Positions 18,041 through 25,555 of a stretch of DNA of 36,957 nucleotides are shown piece after piece (the stretch's first letter is position 1; every line of letters begins with the position of its first letter). Both the position numbers and the translations under genes were made by a program. The stretch is from Candidatus Obscuribacterales bacterium. Lineage in GTDB: Bacteria > Cyanobacteriota > Vampirovibrionia > Obscuribacterales > Obscuribacteraceae. A model generated the notes under the pieces. It saw only the letters and a list, made by a program, of their open reading frames with translations. It was not told the DNA's origin and ran no database searches. The DNA is taken from positions 1 to 36,957 of the forward strand of contig JAIEQI010000172.1 in NCBI GenBank assembly GCA_019747875.1, in the 5' to 3' direction.

Positions 18041-20140
18041 ATGAAATTAGCCCCTGGAATGATCTTCAATAGCCGATACGAGATTCTGGAATCTCTTGGC
18101 GAAGGTGGTTTTGCTGTTGTCTGGAAGGCCAAAGACCTCGAGCTTGGCAGATTTGTGGCCATCAAGCTCATGAAGATCGCGGCAGCTGATCTTGCGATTC
18201 TGGACGAAATGAAGCAGCGTTTGAGAAGAGAAGCCAAAATACTATCCAGGCTGTCTCACCCCAATATAGTCACGGTATTTTCAATCGAATTTCTCGATGA
18301 TTCAACCGCCTACATTGTGATGGAATTTCTGGCAGGTGAACCTCTGAGCCGATTCATCGCGAGAGAGGGCAAGCTAAATTATGAACTGGTCAAAGAGATC
18401 GCTCTGCAAACATGTGAAGGTCTGGGCTATGCGCATGAAAGGGGGATGATTCACCGGGATCTCAGCAGTGCAAACCTATTCCTGTGCGAAAACGGTAATG
18501 GAAAGAGTGTAAAAATAATCGACTTTGGGCTTTCAAAATCTGAAATGTCGGCAAGCACAAATATTACAAAGACTGGATTGCTCGTGGGTAACCCCGCGTA
18601 CATGAGTCCAGAAGCGATACTTGGACAGCAACTCGATAACCGAGCCGACATCTATTCTCTCGGATGCATTGTTTACGAGATGGTAACCGGTGTGCAGCCG
18701 TTCTTAACGGACAATATTGTCGGGTTGTTGTTCAAACATCAAAAAGAGTATCCCGAGGCTCCTTCGTTCAGTTCAGTTGACGAGAACGATGGTAAAAGGA
18801 TAAACGCAGTAATTCTTCGCTGTCTCCAGAAGGAGCGTGAGCTTCGCTTTACGAGCTGCAAACAGATCCATGATGCGCTAAGTTCGGAGCAAGCTTTAGA
18901 GGAGATCTTGCCGGCGAGACTTTCTTCGGAATTGCTCCAGCAATGGATATCTGATTCGCCAAAGGCTGCAACTCGTCCGCGCTTCTCTTTCGGTATCCCT
19001 ATGATATTAGGCTCCTCCATAGTAATAGTTCTTTCGGTCTTTGTTGGATTGAGATCACTCAAACCAAATTCTGACACGGGCAAATTGAGTGCAGAGAACT
19101 CCAAGTCAAATAAACAGCCTTTAGTTTCTCTGGCCAGCAAAAAGAACAGCATGTCGTTGCTACAGGGGCAGTCTATAGAAAAGCTTCAGATCATGGCACG
19201 AAATAGGATCGGTGATTCTCGCCAGTTATACCAGAAGATTTTGGAATATCAGATTCAACACTCGGGAAAGTGGTCTGTTGATCAACTTCTGGCTTACATC
19301 GATTTGGCACAATTCGAAAGGGAGCAGGAAAAGTATGAGGACATGGCAAAGTATTGTCAGATTGTCATAGATCATTCAGCCGTTCCAAAAATGGGGATGG
19401 ACGAAAAGGCGCGCGCGCAGCTGCTAACAAAGGCTAACATGATGTTGGCTCAAAGCTACTGGGATCGAAACAATCCAGACAAAGCGGAACCATTCGCACT
19501 GCAAGCTCTCAAGACAGCCGATCTCGAACAATCGGAACTACTAACTGTATTGATTGGTGATGTCAAACTTGCACAGCACAAATTCAATGAAGCAAAGCTT
19601 CACTATTCAAAGTTAGCATTAGAGGCGGAACCCCGTCCGCGGGATGCTTATTACATGCATGCATTACTTGGTTTATCGGCCATTGTCGCGCATAACGGGT
19701 CATTAGCAAAGGCGGAGCAACTGCAATCAAAAGCGGCTAGCTACGCAGAGGAAAATGAACTTACTGCCCACTACGCTCAGCGGTTGTTTGACCTGGGAAT
19801 GCGTTTCTTTTACATTGACGAGCTTAAGGATGCAGAGCGCCTATACAAGCGCTCCATCAAAATGATATCCGCTAGCAATTTTGATAAGAATTTCGATTAT
19901 ATCGCCCATGCTGATCTCCATTGGTTAGGAGAACTCTATTTCAAACGTGGCGAATTAGATAAGGCTGAGACCCAATTCAAGGAGGTCTTAGCCTATGAGA
20001 AAAGAAAAGGAATCAGATCCTGGCGCGGGGATAAAAGCATAGAGAAGATGCAAGCAATCTACGAGAAGCAAGGAAACAAAAAGGGTCTGAAGAATTTGGA
20101 GCCAATTATTTTAAGCAGAAGCAAATTAGAAAAACAGTAA
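18041..20140 (+). CDS. Transmembrane Ser/Thr protein kinase with extracytoplasmic TPR domain
   Basis: Hanks-type kinase of 699 aa. I use ATG 18041; a TTG immediately upstream gives one extra residue. The kinase domain spans about 11-275: glycine loop GEGGFAVVWK, VAIK lysine, HRDLSSANL catalytic loop (D140), IIDFGLS, and YMSPEAI in the activation segment. The lysine two residues after the catalytic Asp, usual in Ser/Thr kinases, is Ser here, while Asp and Asn are kept. One membrane helix lies at about 313-340. Residues about 385-690 contain TPR motifs (for example ADLHWLGELYFKRGELDKAE), predicted to face outward. The layout suggests a receptor kinase sensing through protein contacts. Its neighbours are exported proteins, but no signalling partner is identifiable. 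Confidence 0.9.
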   Translation: MKLAPGMIFNSRYEILESLGEGGFAVVWKAKDLELGRFVAIKLMKIAAADLAILDEMKQRLRREAKILSRLSHPNIVTVFSIEFLDDSTAYIVMEFLAGEPLSRFIAREGKLNYELVKEIALQTCEGLGYAHERGMIHRDLSSANLFLCENGNGKSVKIIDFGLSKSEMSASTNITKTGLLVGNPAYMSPEAILGQQLDNRADIYSLGCIVYEMVTGVQPFLTDNIVGLLFKHQKEYPEAPSFSSVDENDGKRINAVILRCLQKERELRFTSCKQIHDALSSEQALEEILPARLSSELLQQWISDSPKAATRPRFSFGIPMILGSSIVIVLSVFVGLRSLKPNSDTGKLSAENSKSNKQPLVSLASKKNSMSLLQGQSIEKLQIMARNRIGDSRQLYQKILEYQIQHSGKWSVDQLLAYIDLAQFEREQEKYEDMAKYCQIVIDHSAVPKMGMDEKARAQLLTKANMMLAQSYWDRNNPDKAEPFALQALKTADLEQSELLTVLIGDVKLAQHKFNEAKLHYSKLALEAEPRPRDAYYMHALLGLSAIVAHNGSLAKAEQLQSKAASYAEENELTAHYAQRLFDLGMRFFYIDELKDAERLYKRSIKMISASNFDKNFDYIAHADLHWLGELYFKRGELDKAETQFKEVLAYEKRKGIRSWRGDKSIEKMQAIYEKQGNKKGLKNLEPIILSRSKLEKQ

Positions 20141-20141
20141 A

Positions 20142-20153
20142 ATCGAATTCGAT
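20142..20153. other. 12-bp perfect palindrome after the kinase stop
   Basis: ATCGAATTCGAT starts one base after the stop codon of the kinase gene. It has no T-run and no loop, so it may be chance or a protein-binding site. Confidence 0.25.
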
Positions 20154-20178
20154 CTTATAGCAATTCGATGCGCTCTCC

Positions 20179-20326
20179 GTATGGAGCGCGGACGTCCCGT
20201 CCGCCCATAGCCTCATGGAGTGTGACTTTTTACAACCAAGCGACTCGGGCATTGTATCTTGAAGATTTCGCCTTAGCTGCAACGCGCTTCGCGCTTATGG
20301 GCGGACGAGACGTCCGCGCTCCATAC
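20179..20326. repeat. Inverted pair of REP-like palindromes (family C, BIME-like)
   Basis: Two 31-bp elements (20179-20209 and 20296-20326) are reverse complements of each other with one mismatch. Each contains its own hairpin with 7-bp arms GCGGACG and CGTCCGC around a 3-nt loop. They lie between the convergent kinase and L,D-transpeptidase genes, typical REP territory, and could also act as a bidirectional transcription end point. No transposase or RAYT gene is in the window. Confidence 0.75.
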
Positions 20327-20350
20327 TTAGCTGCAATGTGCTTCGCGCTC
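20273..20350. repeat. Direct repeat flanking the right-hand palindrome
   Basis: Two 24-bp blocks, 20273-20296 and 20327-20350, both starting TTAGCTGCAA and containing GCTTCGCGCT, differ at 3 positions. They bracket the second 31-bp palindrome with a 54-bp period, indicating local duplication around the element. Confidence 0.6.
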
Positions 20351-20388
20351 TTAGATCGGGCTGTTCGATGAGAGCCGATAGGGTGTAG

Positions 20389-21102
20389 CTAGTGTATTGT
20401 AACCACCGTTCCGATTTTTATGCTCCCTTCCGCAATCAATTTCTGCAGCATGTCTTTAGGCAAATGAACGCAACCACCTGAGTTCGCTTTTCCAATATTC
20501 TTGGAGTCGTCTGGCGTTCCGTGCAAGGCGATGGAAAACCAATAGTCCTTTCCGCCATACTTTGATAGTTTTGGACCCGTGATCGGAGCAGTGCCACCAC
20601 CTTCAGGCAATCCCTTTAGTCCAATGTAGGCGGCACCATATGCAGTGTCTGCTTTGCCGTCGCCATCAAAATCCAAAGAAATCATGTTCTGAAATAGTCG
20701 CTTCAAACCTTCGCCCGAACTGAGGAACGACAGCGCAGTCTTGTTAGCTTTGTATCTATCAATCAACTCCTTTGAGCATTTATTCAGGCTGCTGTCATTA
20801 GTGAGGATGAGTTCAACTTCGAATGTCCCTTTAGGCGTTATGTTATCCGCCATCGATTTCTTCTGTCCAAGTCCGCCTCTTCCAATGCCGACTTTGCAGG
20901 AGTGAACTAATCTGCCTCCCCCACGTACTTGCAATTGCCTTTTGGCTCGATCTATTAAAATGCTTTGGTGTTTTGCATTGCTATCGCTTGTATCAGCGGC
21001 GCTGATTTGAACTGATGTCGGCTGTACCCGCGTTCGATCTTGTGCACTCACTTGTATATGTGAGCACACAATGATTGCAAACAAACAAGGAAAAACGCAC
21101 AT
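20389..21102 (-). CDS. L,D-transpeptidase (YkuD family), exported
   Basis: Peptidoglycan cross-linking or anchoring enzyme, 237 aa from ATG 21102. An earlier in-frame start at 21210 would overlap the upstream gene and put a signal peptide in the middle, so I prefer 21102, where the protein opens directly with the hydrophobic leader MCVFPCLFAIIVCS. The YkuD domain shows the histidine of HGTPDD (H194) and SGGCVHLP with the catalytic cysteine (C211). KGTFEVELI marks the usual early strand. A DFDGDGKADT loop resembles an EF-hand calcium loop and sits before the catalytic part, as an insertion or structural metal site. The gene begins 19 nt after the thioredoxin-like gene stop, so the two probably share a transcript and translation may be coupled, as no clear ribosome site is seen. 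Confidence 0.85.
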   Translation of the reverse strand: MCVFPCLFAIIVCSHIQVSAQDRTRVQPTSVQISAADTSDSNAKHQSILIDRAKRQLQVRGGGRLVHSCKVGIGRGGLGQKKSMADNITPKGTFEVELILTNDSSLNKCSKELIDRYKANKTALSFLSSGEGLKRLFQNMISLDFDGDGKADTAYGAAYIGLKGLPEGGGTAPITGPKLSKYGGKDYWFSIALHGTPDDSKNIGKANSGGCVHLPKDMLQKLIAEGSIKIGTVVTIH

Positions 21103-21121
21103 GCGAACTAAAGGAGGCAAG

Positions 21122-21778
21122 CTATTGTGGCGGTTGTTGCTTTGCTTGTATTTGCTGTTTGTAGTTTGTGAGAATGGGATCAAGCTGAATACCGTGCTCG
21201 TATCCGACAAGGCGGTTCAACATTCTTCCGCGCCTATCTACAATTATCACCTGCGGGATTTGCATTATGCTCAATTGGCGAACGAGATCTGGATTCTTAT
21301 CGGTATCTACGTAATTGAACTCGGCAAAACCCTTATATTTTTCCATTGTGTCATGGACAATGGGCTTCAACTGTCGACAGCTTGGACACCATCTAGCGCC
21401 GAACTCGTAAACTCTTACGTAAGGACCTTTAAGTTCTGACGGGACAGCGGTCGCCATTTTTGTAGCAGCAGTCGCCGGTGGAGCGCTCTGAGGCGCTACT
21501 GAATACGGTGCGGGAGCGTTAGCTTGGGGCAAAAATTCGCTGGATTGCATCGTTGGGACGGGCATCGGGGCATAGCCAGACTGCTGCTGCGCTAATCCAT
21601 AGGGGGATGATTGCATAGCCTGTGCTTGTGGTGCGATGACTCCCGCTGCGGAAACCTGATTGTTAGGGGATGCAGCTCCTGGTTGTGGGTAAGGATTCTC
21701 TGCCTTGGCGTATGTGAAAGAACCCGCTAAAGCCGCTATGACGCAGCTTGTCAGTATTCTTTTGATCTTAGTCTTCAT
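21122..21778 (-). CDS. Exported thioredoxin-like protein (WCPSC active site)
   Basis: Envelope thiol-redox protein of 218 aa. ATG 21778 is chosen because it has an AGAAAGG ribosome site, opens with a signal peptide (MKTKIKRILTSCVIAALAGS, cleavage near AKA-EN), and because the promoter at 21807-21835 would lie inside any longer reading from 21835. Residues 27-115 are a Pro/Gln/Ala/Ser-rich linker. The thioredoxin fold (about 116-215) carries RWCPSC (C131, C134) and IMQIPQVIIVD, the cis-proline loop region. The CPSC pair differs from cytoplasmic thioredoxin CGPC, as is common for exported family members. It precedes the L,D-transpeptidase on the same strand, so a role in keeping the exposed catalytic cysteine of that enzyme reduced is plausible, though inferred. 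Confidence 0.88.
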   Translation of the reverse strand: MKTKIKRILTSCVIAALAGSFTYAKAENPYPQPGAASPNNQVSAAGVIAPQAQAMQSSPYGLAQQQSGYAPMPVPTMQSSEFLPQANAPAPYSVAPQSAPPATAATKMATAVPSELKGPYVRVYEFGARWCPSCRQLKPIVHDTMEKYKGFAEFNYVDTDKNPDLVRQLSIMQIPQVIIVDRRGRMLNRLVGYEHGIQLDPILTNYKQQIQAKQQPPQ

Positions 21779-21806
21779 AACGGCCTTTCTAACCCGAGAT
21801 TTGCCA

Positions 21807-21835
21807 AGTATAACCACGCCAAAGGTAGTTCTCAA
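21807..21835 (-). promoter_or_regulatory. Sigma70-type promoter of the thioredoxin-like / L,D-transpeptidase unit
   Basis: On the minus strand TTGAGA (21835-21830) and TATACT (21812-21807) each match the -35 and -10 consensus at 5 of 6 positions, with an exact 17-nt spacer. The predicted start near 21799 gives a leader of about 20 nt before ATG 21778. This is the best promoter in the window. Confidence 0.7.
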
Positions 21836-21974
21836 CTAATTTTTCGTATTGTCCGCCTGCTGGTCCCAACGGTGAAAATCTAAACCGGTTGGGGCTTTTC
21901 TGGGATTTGAGGCTGTCAGTAATATTAATTCTGTAATTGCCATTCCTTTGCCAAAACCTGCAAAAATAAGAAGA

Positions 21975-22391
21975 ATGAGCCTCACCTTCAGAACTTCGAC
22001 CCGCATTATTGCTGGAATCTGTGTACTCGGCAGTCTTTGTCTGTCGTCTTCTGTGGTCGTTGCTGATAATGCCGAAAAGGAGAAAGACAAAGCTGCTGTT
22101 TCTGCAAAAGACTCCAGCAACAAAAATGCAGACATGTCTAAAGCGATAGATAAGTCGAAAGATGCTGATAAATCCAAGTCCACTGCTGAGAAGGACAAGG
22201 AACCAAACGAAGACAATTGGAAAGACTATTTGAGCTCCGCGAAGAATTCCTATAAAGAAGGAAAACTGGCAGAATCTGCAAATGACTTGGAGCTTGCCTT
22301 GCTTGGTGCTGAACGCCTTAGAGAAGGCGCTCGCGGTGAAGCGTATATGCTGATTGGAGAGCAATCAATACCTATATCTAAAGCAGTATGA
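21975..22391 (+). CDS. N-terminal part of an exported TPR protein, cut short by a frameshift
   Basis: Fragment of 138 aa starting at ATG 21975. A TTG at 21948 would add nine residues ahead of the signal peptide. The signal peptide runs through GICVLGSLCLSSSVVVADN. A Lys/Asp/Ser-rich charged linker follows (about 35-80), then the first TPR helices (YLSSAKNSYKEGKLAESAND). After EAYMLIGE the frame runs into out-of-frame residues and TGA at 22389-22391. The TPR sequence continues without loss in the +1 frame from about 22354, so this and the next entry look like one gene of about 378 aa interrupted by a +1 shift between about 22341 and 22365. The cause may be a real mutation, an assembly error or, less likely, recoding. 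Confidence 0.65.
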   Translation: MSLTFRTSTRIIAGICVLGSLCLSSSVVVADNAEKEKDKAAVSAKDSSNKNADMSKAIDKSKDADKSKSTAEKDKEPNEDNWKDYLSSAKNSYKEGKLAESANDLELALLGAERLREGARGEAYMLIGEQSIPISKAV

Positions 22392-23109
22392 GAAAGCCAA
22401 AGTCTTGCTAGAAGAAGCAATTCGTTTGCGACGTTCGATCCCCGGATTCAAGAGCGTTGCAAGTGCAAATGCCCTTGATACTTTGGCACAAGCTTATTCC
22501 AGAACAGGCAATCTCGAAGAGGCAAAAAAGGCCGAAGCAGAAGCTCTTGTAACATATGAAGGACTCAAGAAAACAGACACCGCAGATTATGCAATCGCAC
22601 TTTCAAACCATGCAAACACGTTACGCGCGATGAAGCAGTACAAGGAAGCTGAGCAATTCTTTGCTAAAGCTGTGACTGCACAGCAGAAAATTGATAAGGG
22701 CGACAGTATTGAGCTGGCGAAAATTTTACTCAATGCCGGTGGCATGTACTGCGACATGAATAAGTTGGATTCTGCAAAGCGGCTGCTTGATAGAGCATTC
22801 AAGATCGTCCGCAGCAACCTAAAACCAGAACATCCGTTGTACAAATTGTCAGTGAAAAGTGAGCGCGTGCTTTACAAAAAGAAAGCGGACAGCCTTTTGA
22901 AAGCTGATGCCAATCCCTACAGGCAGGATGTAGCTATTGCTGTCGGAAAACTTGCAGAGCTTTATGAAGACGAAGGAGACAACTCGCAGGCTCTAGCCGC
23001 GTATAAGCAAGCAATAGAGATTCGAGAAAAACTAAATCCGGATTCGCCCGAGCTTGCCAAACTCAGACAGCGATACAATGATTGCCATAACAAATTATCA
23101 GCGCACTAG
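22354..23109 (+). CDS. C-terminal part of the frameshifted exported TPR protein
   Basis: Open frame of 251 aa whose only upstream start is a TTG at 22354. It opens in the middle of a TPR (NQYLYLKQYEKAKVLLEEAI) and continues with repeats such as ANALDTLAQAYSRTGNLEEA, ALSNHANTLRAMKQYKEAE, GGMYCDMNKLDSAKRLLD and GKLAELYEDEGDNSQALAAY. It has no signal peptide of its own, supporting the view that it is the rest of the 21975 gene. Its TAG stop is 2 nt from the convergent stop of the YyaL-like gene, leaving no room for a terminator between them. TPR proteins of this type scaffold other proteins; the partner is unknown. Confidence 0.7.
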   Translation: MESNQYLYLKQYEKAKVLLEEAIRLRRSIPGFKSVASANALDTLAQAYSRTGNLEEAKKAEAEALVTYEGLKKTDTADYAIALSNHANTLRAMKQYKEAEQFFAKAVTAQQKIDKGDSIELAKILLNAGGMYCDMNKLDSAKRLLDRAFKIVRSNLKPEHPLYKLSVKSERVLYKKKADSLLKADANPYRQDVAIAVGKLAELYEDEGDNSQALAAYKQAIEIREKLNPDSPELAKLRQRYNDCHNKLSAH

Positions 23110-23111
23110 CG

Positions 23112-25439
23112 TCATTTTGCGTATGTGACTTGTTGTGCTTGATTGTCTTTTTTGAGGGCTGCGGACAGTGCTGCCGGATCTAAGATTGGAGCCATGCAGG
23201 ATGCTCCGCTACAGACGAAAGCGCTTATCTTACCTTCGGGACTTTTGCGACCTTGCACAATAAATGATGGATATTGATCCAGGTTAGCTTGATCCAGGGT
23301 AGCCATTACTTTTTGGGGAAGGAAGATCGAAAACACGGTTTCACGCATGGCATTCTTCTGTGGGTTTGGCGCATTGTTGCTGACGAAAATTATTTCCAAG
23401 GGTGGTGACATGGCGAGATCGTAATCACACAGCAAAGAGCAAGCCGAGTATAGGACTGTTTGCATCTCTGGAGCCAGGAAAAGCAGCGATTCTCGCGCCT
23501 TAATTCCATAGCTTGCCTCTCCAGTAAGAAGCTCCATCCTGAGCAGATCCAATATTGCAATCGATGCACTCGATGGGATCGAGCCATCGAAATTGTCTTC
23601 AGTTTTTTGCGGCATTTCTTTTGAGGTTGCGTAAGCGAATTCCTTTTTGCGGACGTCCCAATAGGTCTGCATCATATTGTCCAGTAACCGCTTTGCGTTC
23701 GTTAACCATTTTGGATCTGGGTCAACTTCTGCGAGATCGAGAAATGCCTGCGTCGCATAAGCGTAATCGTCGAGAAATCCTTCTTCCGACAACTTACCTT
23801 TGAAGAAAGCATGCCGTAACTTTCCATCTTTGCTCATCTTTGTCAGAATGAAATTTGCTGTTTGTTTGGCGGCGTCTAAATACCGAGTGTCACCGGTGCC
23901 GGCGTAAACTCGCGCAAGACCTGATATTGCCATTGCATTGCCGTGGCACTCTATCAATTCATCCCTTGAGGGCTTTGCTCGCTGCGAGCGCAGCTCAAGC
24001 ATTTTCTTTGTTAGCACCTGGTACTTTGTCTGAAATTCAGGCAAGGTCATCTTCATATCTGTTGCTAGCTTCTCGGGCACATACAGAAGCCTTGGCACCG
24101 ACTTCATATGAAAGTTGGGAAGCGGACCGATATTGAGTACTTTTATAATCCACTCGGCGTCGCCAGGAGACATTACCTTTAGAAGGTCTGCCTTGTCGAA
24201 CGCATAGAACATTCCTTCTCCATCAGTCGTATCCGCATCAAAGCTTGTGTAGAAACCACCTTCAGGAGAACGAAGATCATTTAGCATGAAGTCAGCTGCA
24301 TTGCGGGCGGTGGCTTGGAAATAATCATGATTTGTCAAAAGAGATGCATTCATGAAACATGATGCGAGCATTGCATTGTCAACAAGCATCTTTTCGAAAT
24401 GTGGAACCTGCCAACGCCAGTCTTCTGCAAATCTGTGAAATCCCCCTCCTACATGGTCGTGCATGCCGCCGTTGGCAATTTGCTCCATGGTGAACTTGAA
24501 TATGTGAAAAGCGCGTTCTTTTCCGTTTGGTACCTGATACAGATCTTTTTGATACGCACGCATGAACAGGTTCATTATGCCTGTGTTAGGGAACTTACGA
24601 CCGCCGCCAAATCCTCCGAACTCCTTGTCAAAAAATTTATCGAGATTTGCCAAACTATCATTGATCATTTTCTTGCCGAGAACGCGAACTCTGTGGTCCA
24701 AGCTCCCATCCATATCTTCATGTTCGTGCTCCAATTGGACTTGTCCTGCGTCATTATTTGGTGCTTTGCTAGATTCACTGGAGCTATTTTGTGGATTTGC
24801 TGCAGCCAATACTTGGATTGCTTTCTCTTTTCGTTCACGCAGCTCCTTCAGCACCATAGCGCCTTTCCGTTTTAGGGCGATTGGGTCATCGTGCCACTTC
24901 TGGCTGATCTGATTCAAAACTGTTTTGAATGGTTTTTGTTCAAAGCGCGAAACCTTAGGCATGTAGGAATCACCTGCAAATGGTTTCAAATCTGGTGTGA
25001 GAAAGACATTCAACGGCCATCCGCCTGACCCTTTCAAGTGAATAACAGCCTGCATGTAGAGATTATCGAGGTCAGGACGCTCTTCTCGGTCTACCAGAAT
25101 CGGGACGAACTTGCTGTTCAAAATCTTAGCGGTCTCAGGATCCTGAAAGGATTCTCGTTCCATTACGTGGCACCAATGGCAAGCGGCGTACCCGACAGAG
25201 AGAAATATCGGTTTGTTTTCTCGTCTTGCTCTTGCCAGCGCTTCCTCGCCCCAGGGATACCAGTTAACAGGATTGTGTGCATGGGAAGTTAAGTAGGCGC
25301 TACTTTGACCGATCAAGTGATTTCCATTAACTGCAATAGTTTGCGGGTCAACAGTGTCAGACGCTGTTCGCTTGAGGAGAAGAAACGCCAACAGGATCAA
25401 GGCAACAAAAATCAATCCGCTAACCGCTTTTAGTCTCAT
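23112..25439 (-). CDS. YyaL/DUF255-family protein (thioredoxin fold plus alpha/alpha barrel), membrane-anchored
   Basis: Member of the COG1331 family (YyaL in Bacillus, SPATA20 in animals), 775 aa from ATG 25439. A longer TTG reading from 25484 would push the hydrophobic N-terminus inward. Residues 1-22 form an uncleaved-looking signal anchor. The thioredoxin-like domain (about 30-165) carries the family hallmarks NHLIGQSSAYLTSHAHNPV, NWYPWG, and AACHWCHVM with C87 and C90, then GGWPLNVFLTPD. The remainder (about 260-700) resembles the (alpha/alpha)6 barrel of glycosidase-like or epimerase-like proteins (GGGFHRFAEDWRWQVPHFEK, LDDYAYATQAFLDLAEVD). The biochemical function of the family is not established. 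Anchoring at the membrane is unusual, as many family members lack a leader. Confidence 0.9.
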   Translation of the reverse strand: MRLKAVSGLIFVALILLAFLLLKRTASDTVDPQTIAVNGNHLIGQSSAYLTSHAHNPVNWYPWGEEALARARRENKPIFLSVGYAACHWCHVMERESFQDPETAKILNSKFVPILVDREERPDLDNLYMQAVIHLKGSGGWPLNVFLTPDLKPFAGDSYMPKVSRFEQKPFKTVLNQISQKWHDDPIALKRKGAMVLKELRERKEKAIQVLAAANPQNSSSESSKAPNNDAGQVQLEHEHEDMDGSLDHRVRVLGKKMINDSLANLDKFFDKEFGGFGGGRKFPNTGIMNLFMRAYQKDLYQVPNGKERAFHIFKFTMEQIANGGMHDHVGGGFHRFAEDWRWQVPHFEKMLVDNAMLASCFMNASLLTNHDYFQATARNAADFMLNDLRSPEGGFYTSFDADTTDGEGMFYAFDKADLLKVMSPGDAEWIIKVLNIGPLPNFHMKSVPRLLYVPEKLATDMKMTLPEFQTKYQVLTKKMLELRSQRAKPSRDELIECHGNAMAISGLARVYAGTGDTRYLDAAKQTANFILTKMSKDGKLRHAFFKGKLSEEGFLDDYAYATQAFLDLAEVDPDPKWLTNAKRLLDNMMQTYWDVRKKEFAYATSKEMPQKTEDNFDGSIPSSASIAILDLLRMELLTGEASYGIKARESLLFLAPEMQTVLYSACSLLCDYDLAMSPPLEIIFVSNNAPNPQKNAMRETVFSIFLPQKVMATLDQANLDQYPSFIVQGRKSPEGKISAFVCSGASCMAPILDPAALSAALKKDNQAQQVTYAK

Positions 25440-25555
25440 ATGAATCGCCCATTGGAGAACAACCACTATTGATAGTCTACCCAACGCTGCGACGGCTTAG
25501 GCTACTTGGCGACACTAAGAGTTTGCCCCACAGGATGCTGAACCGGCTTTCCGGC

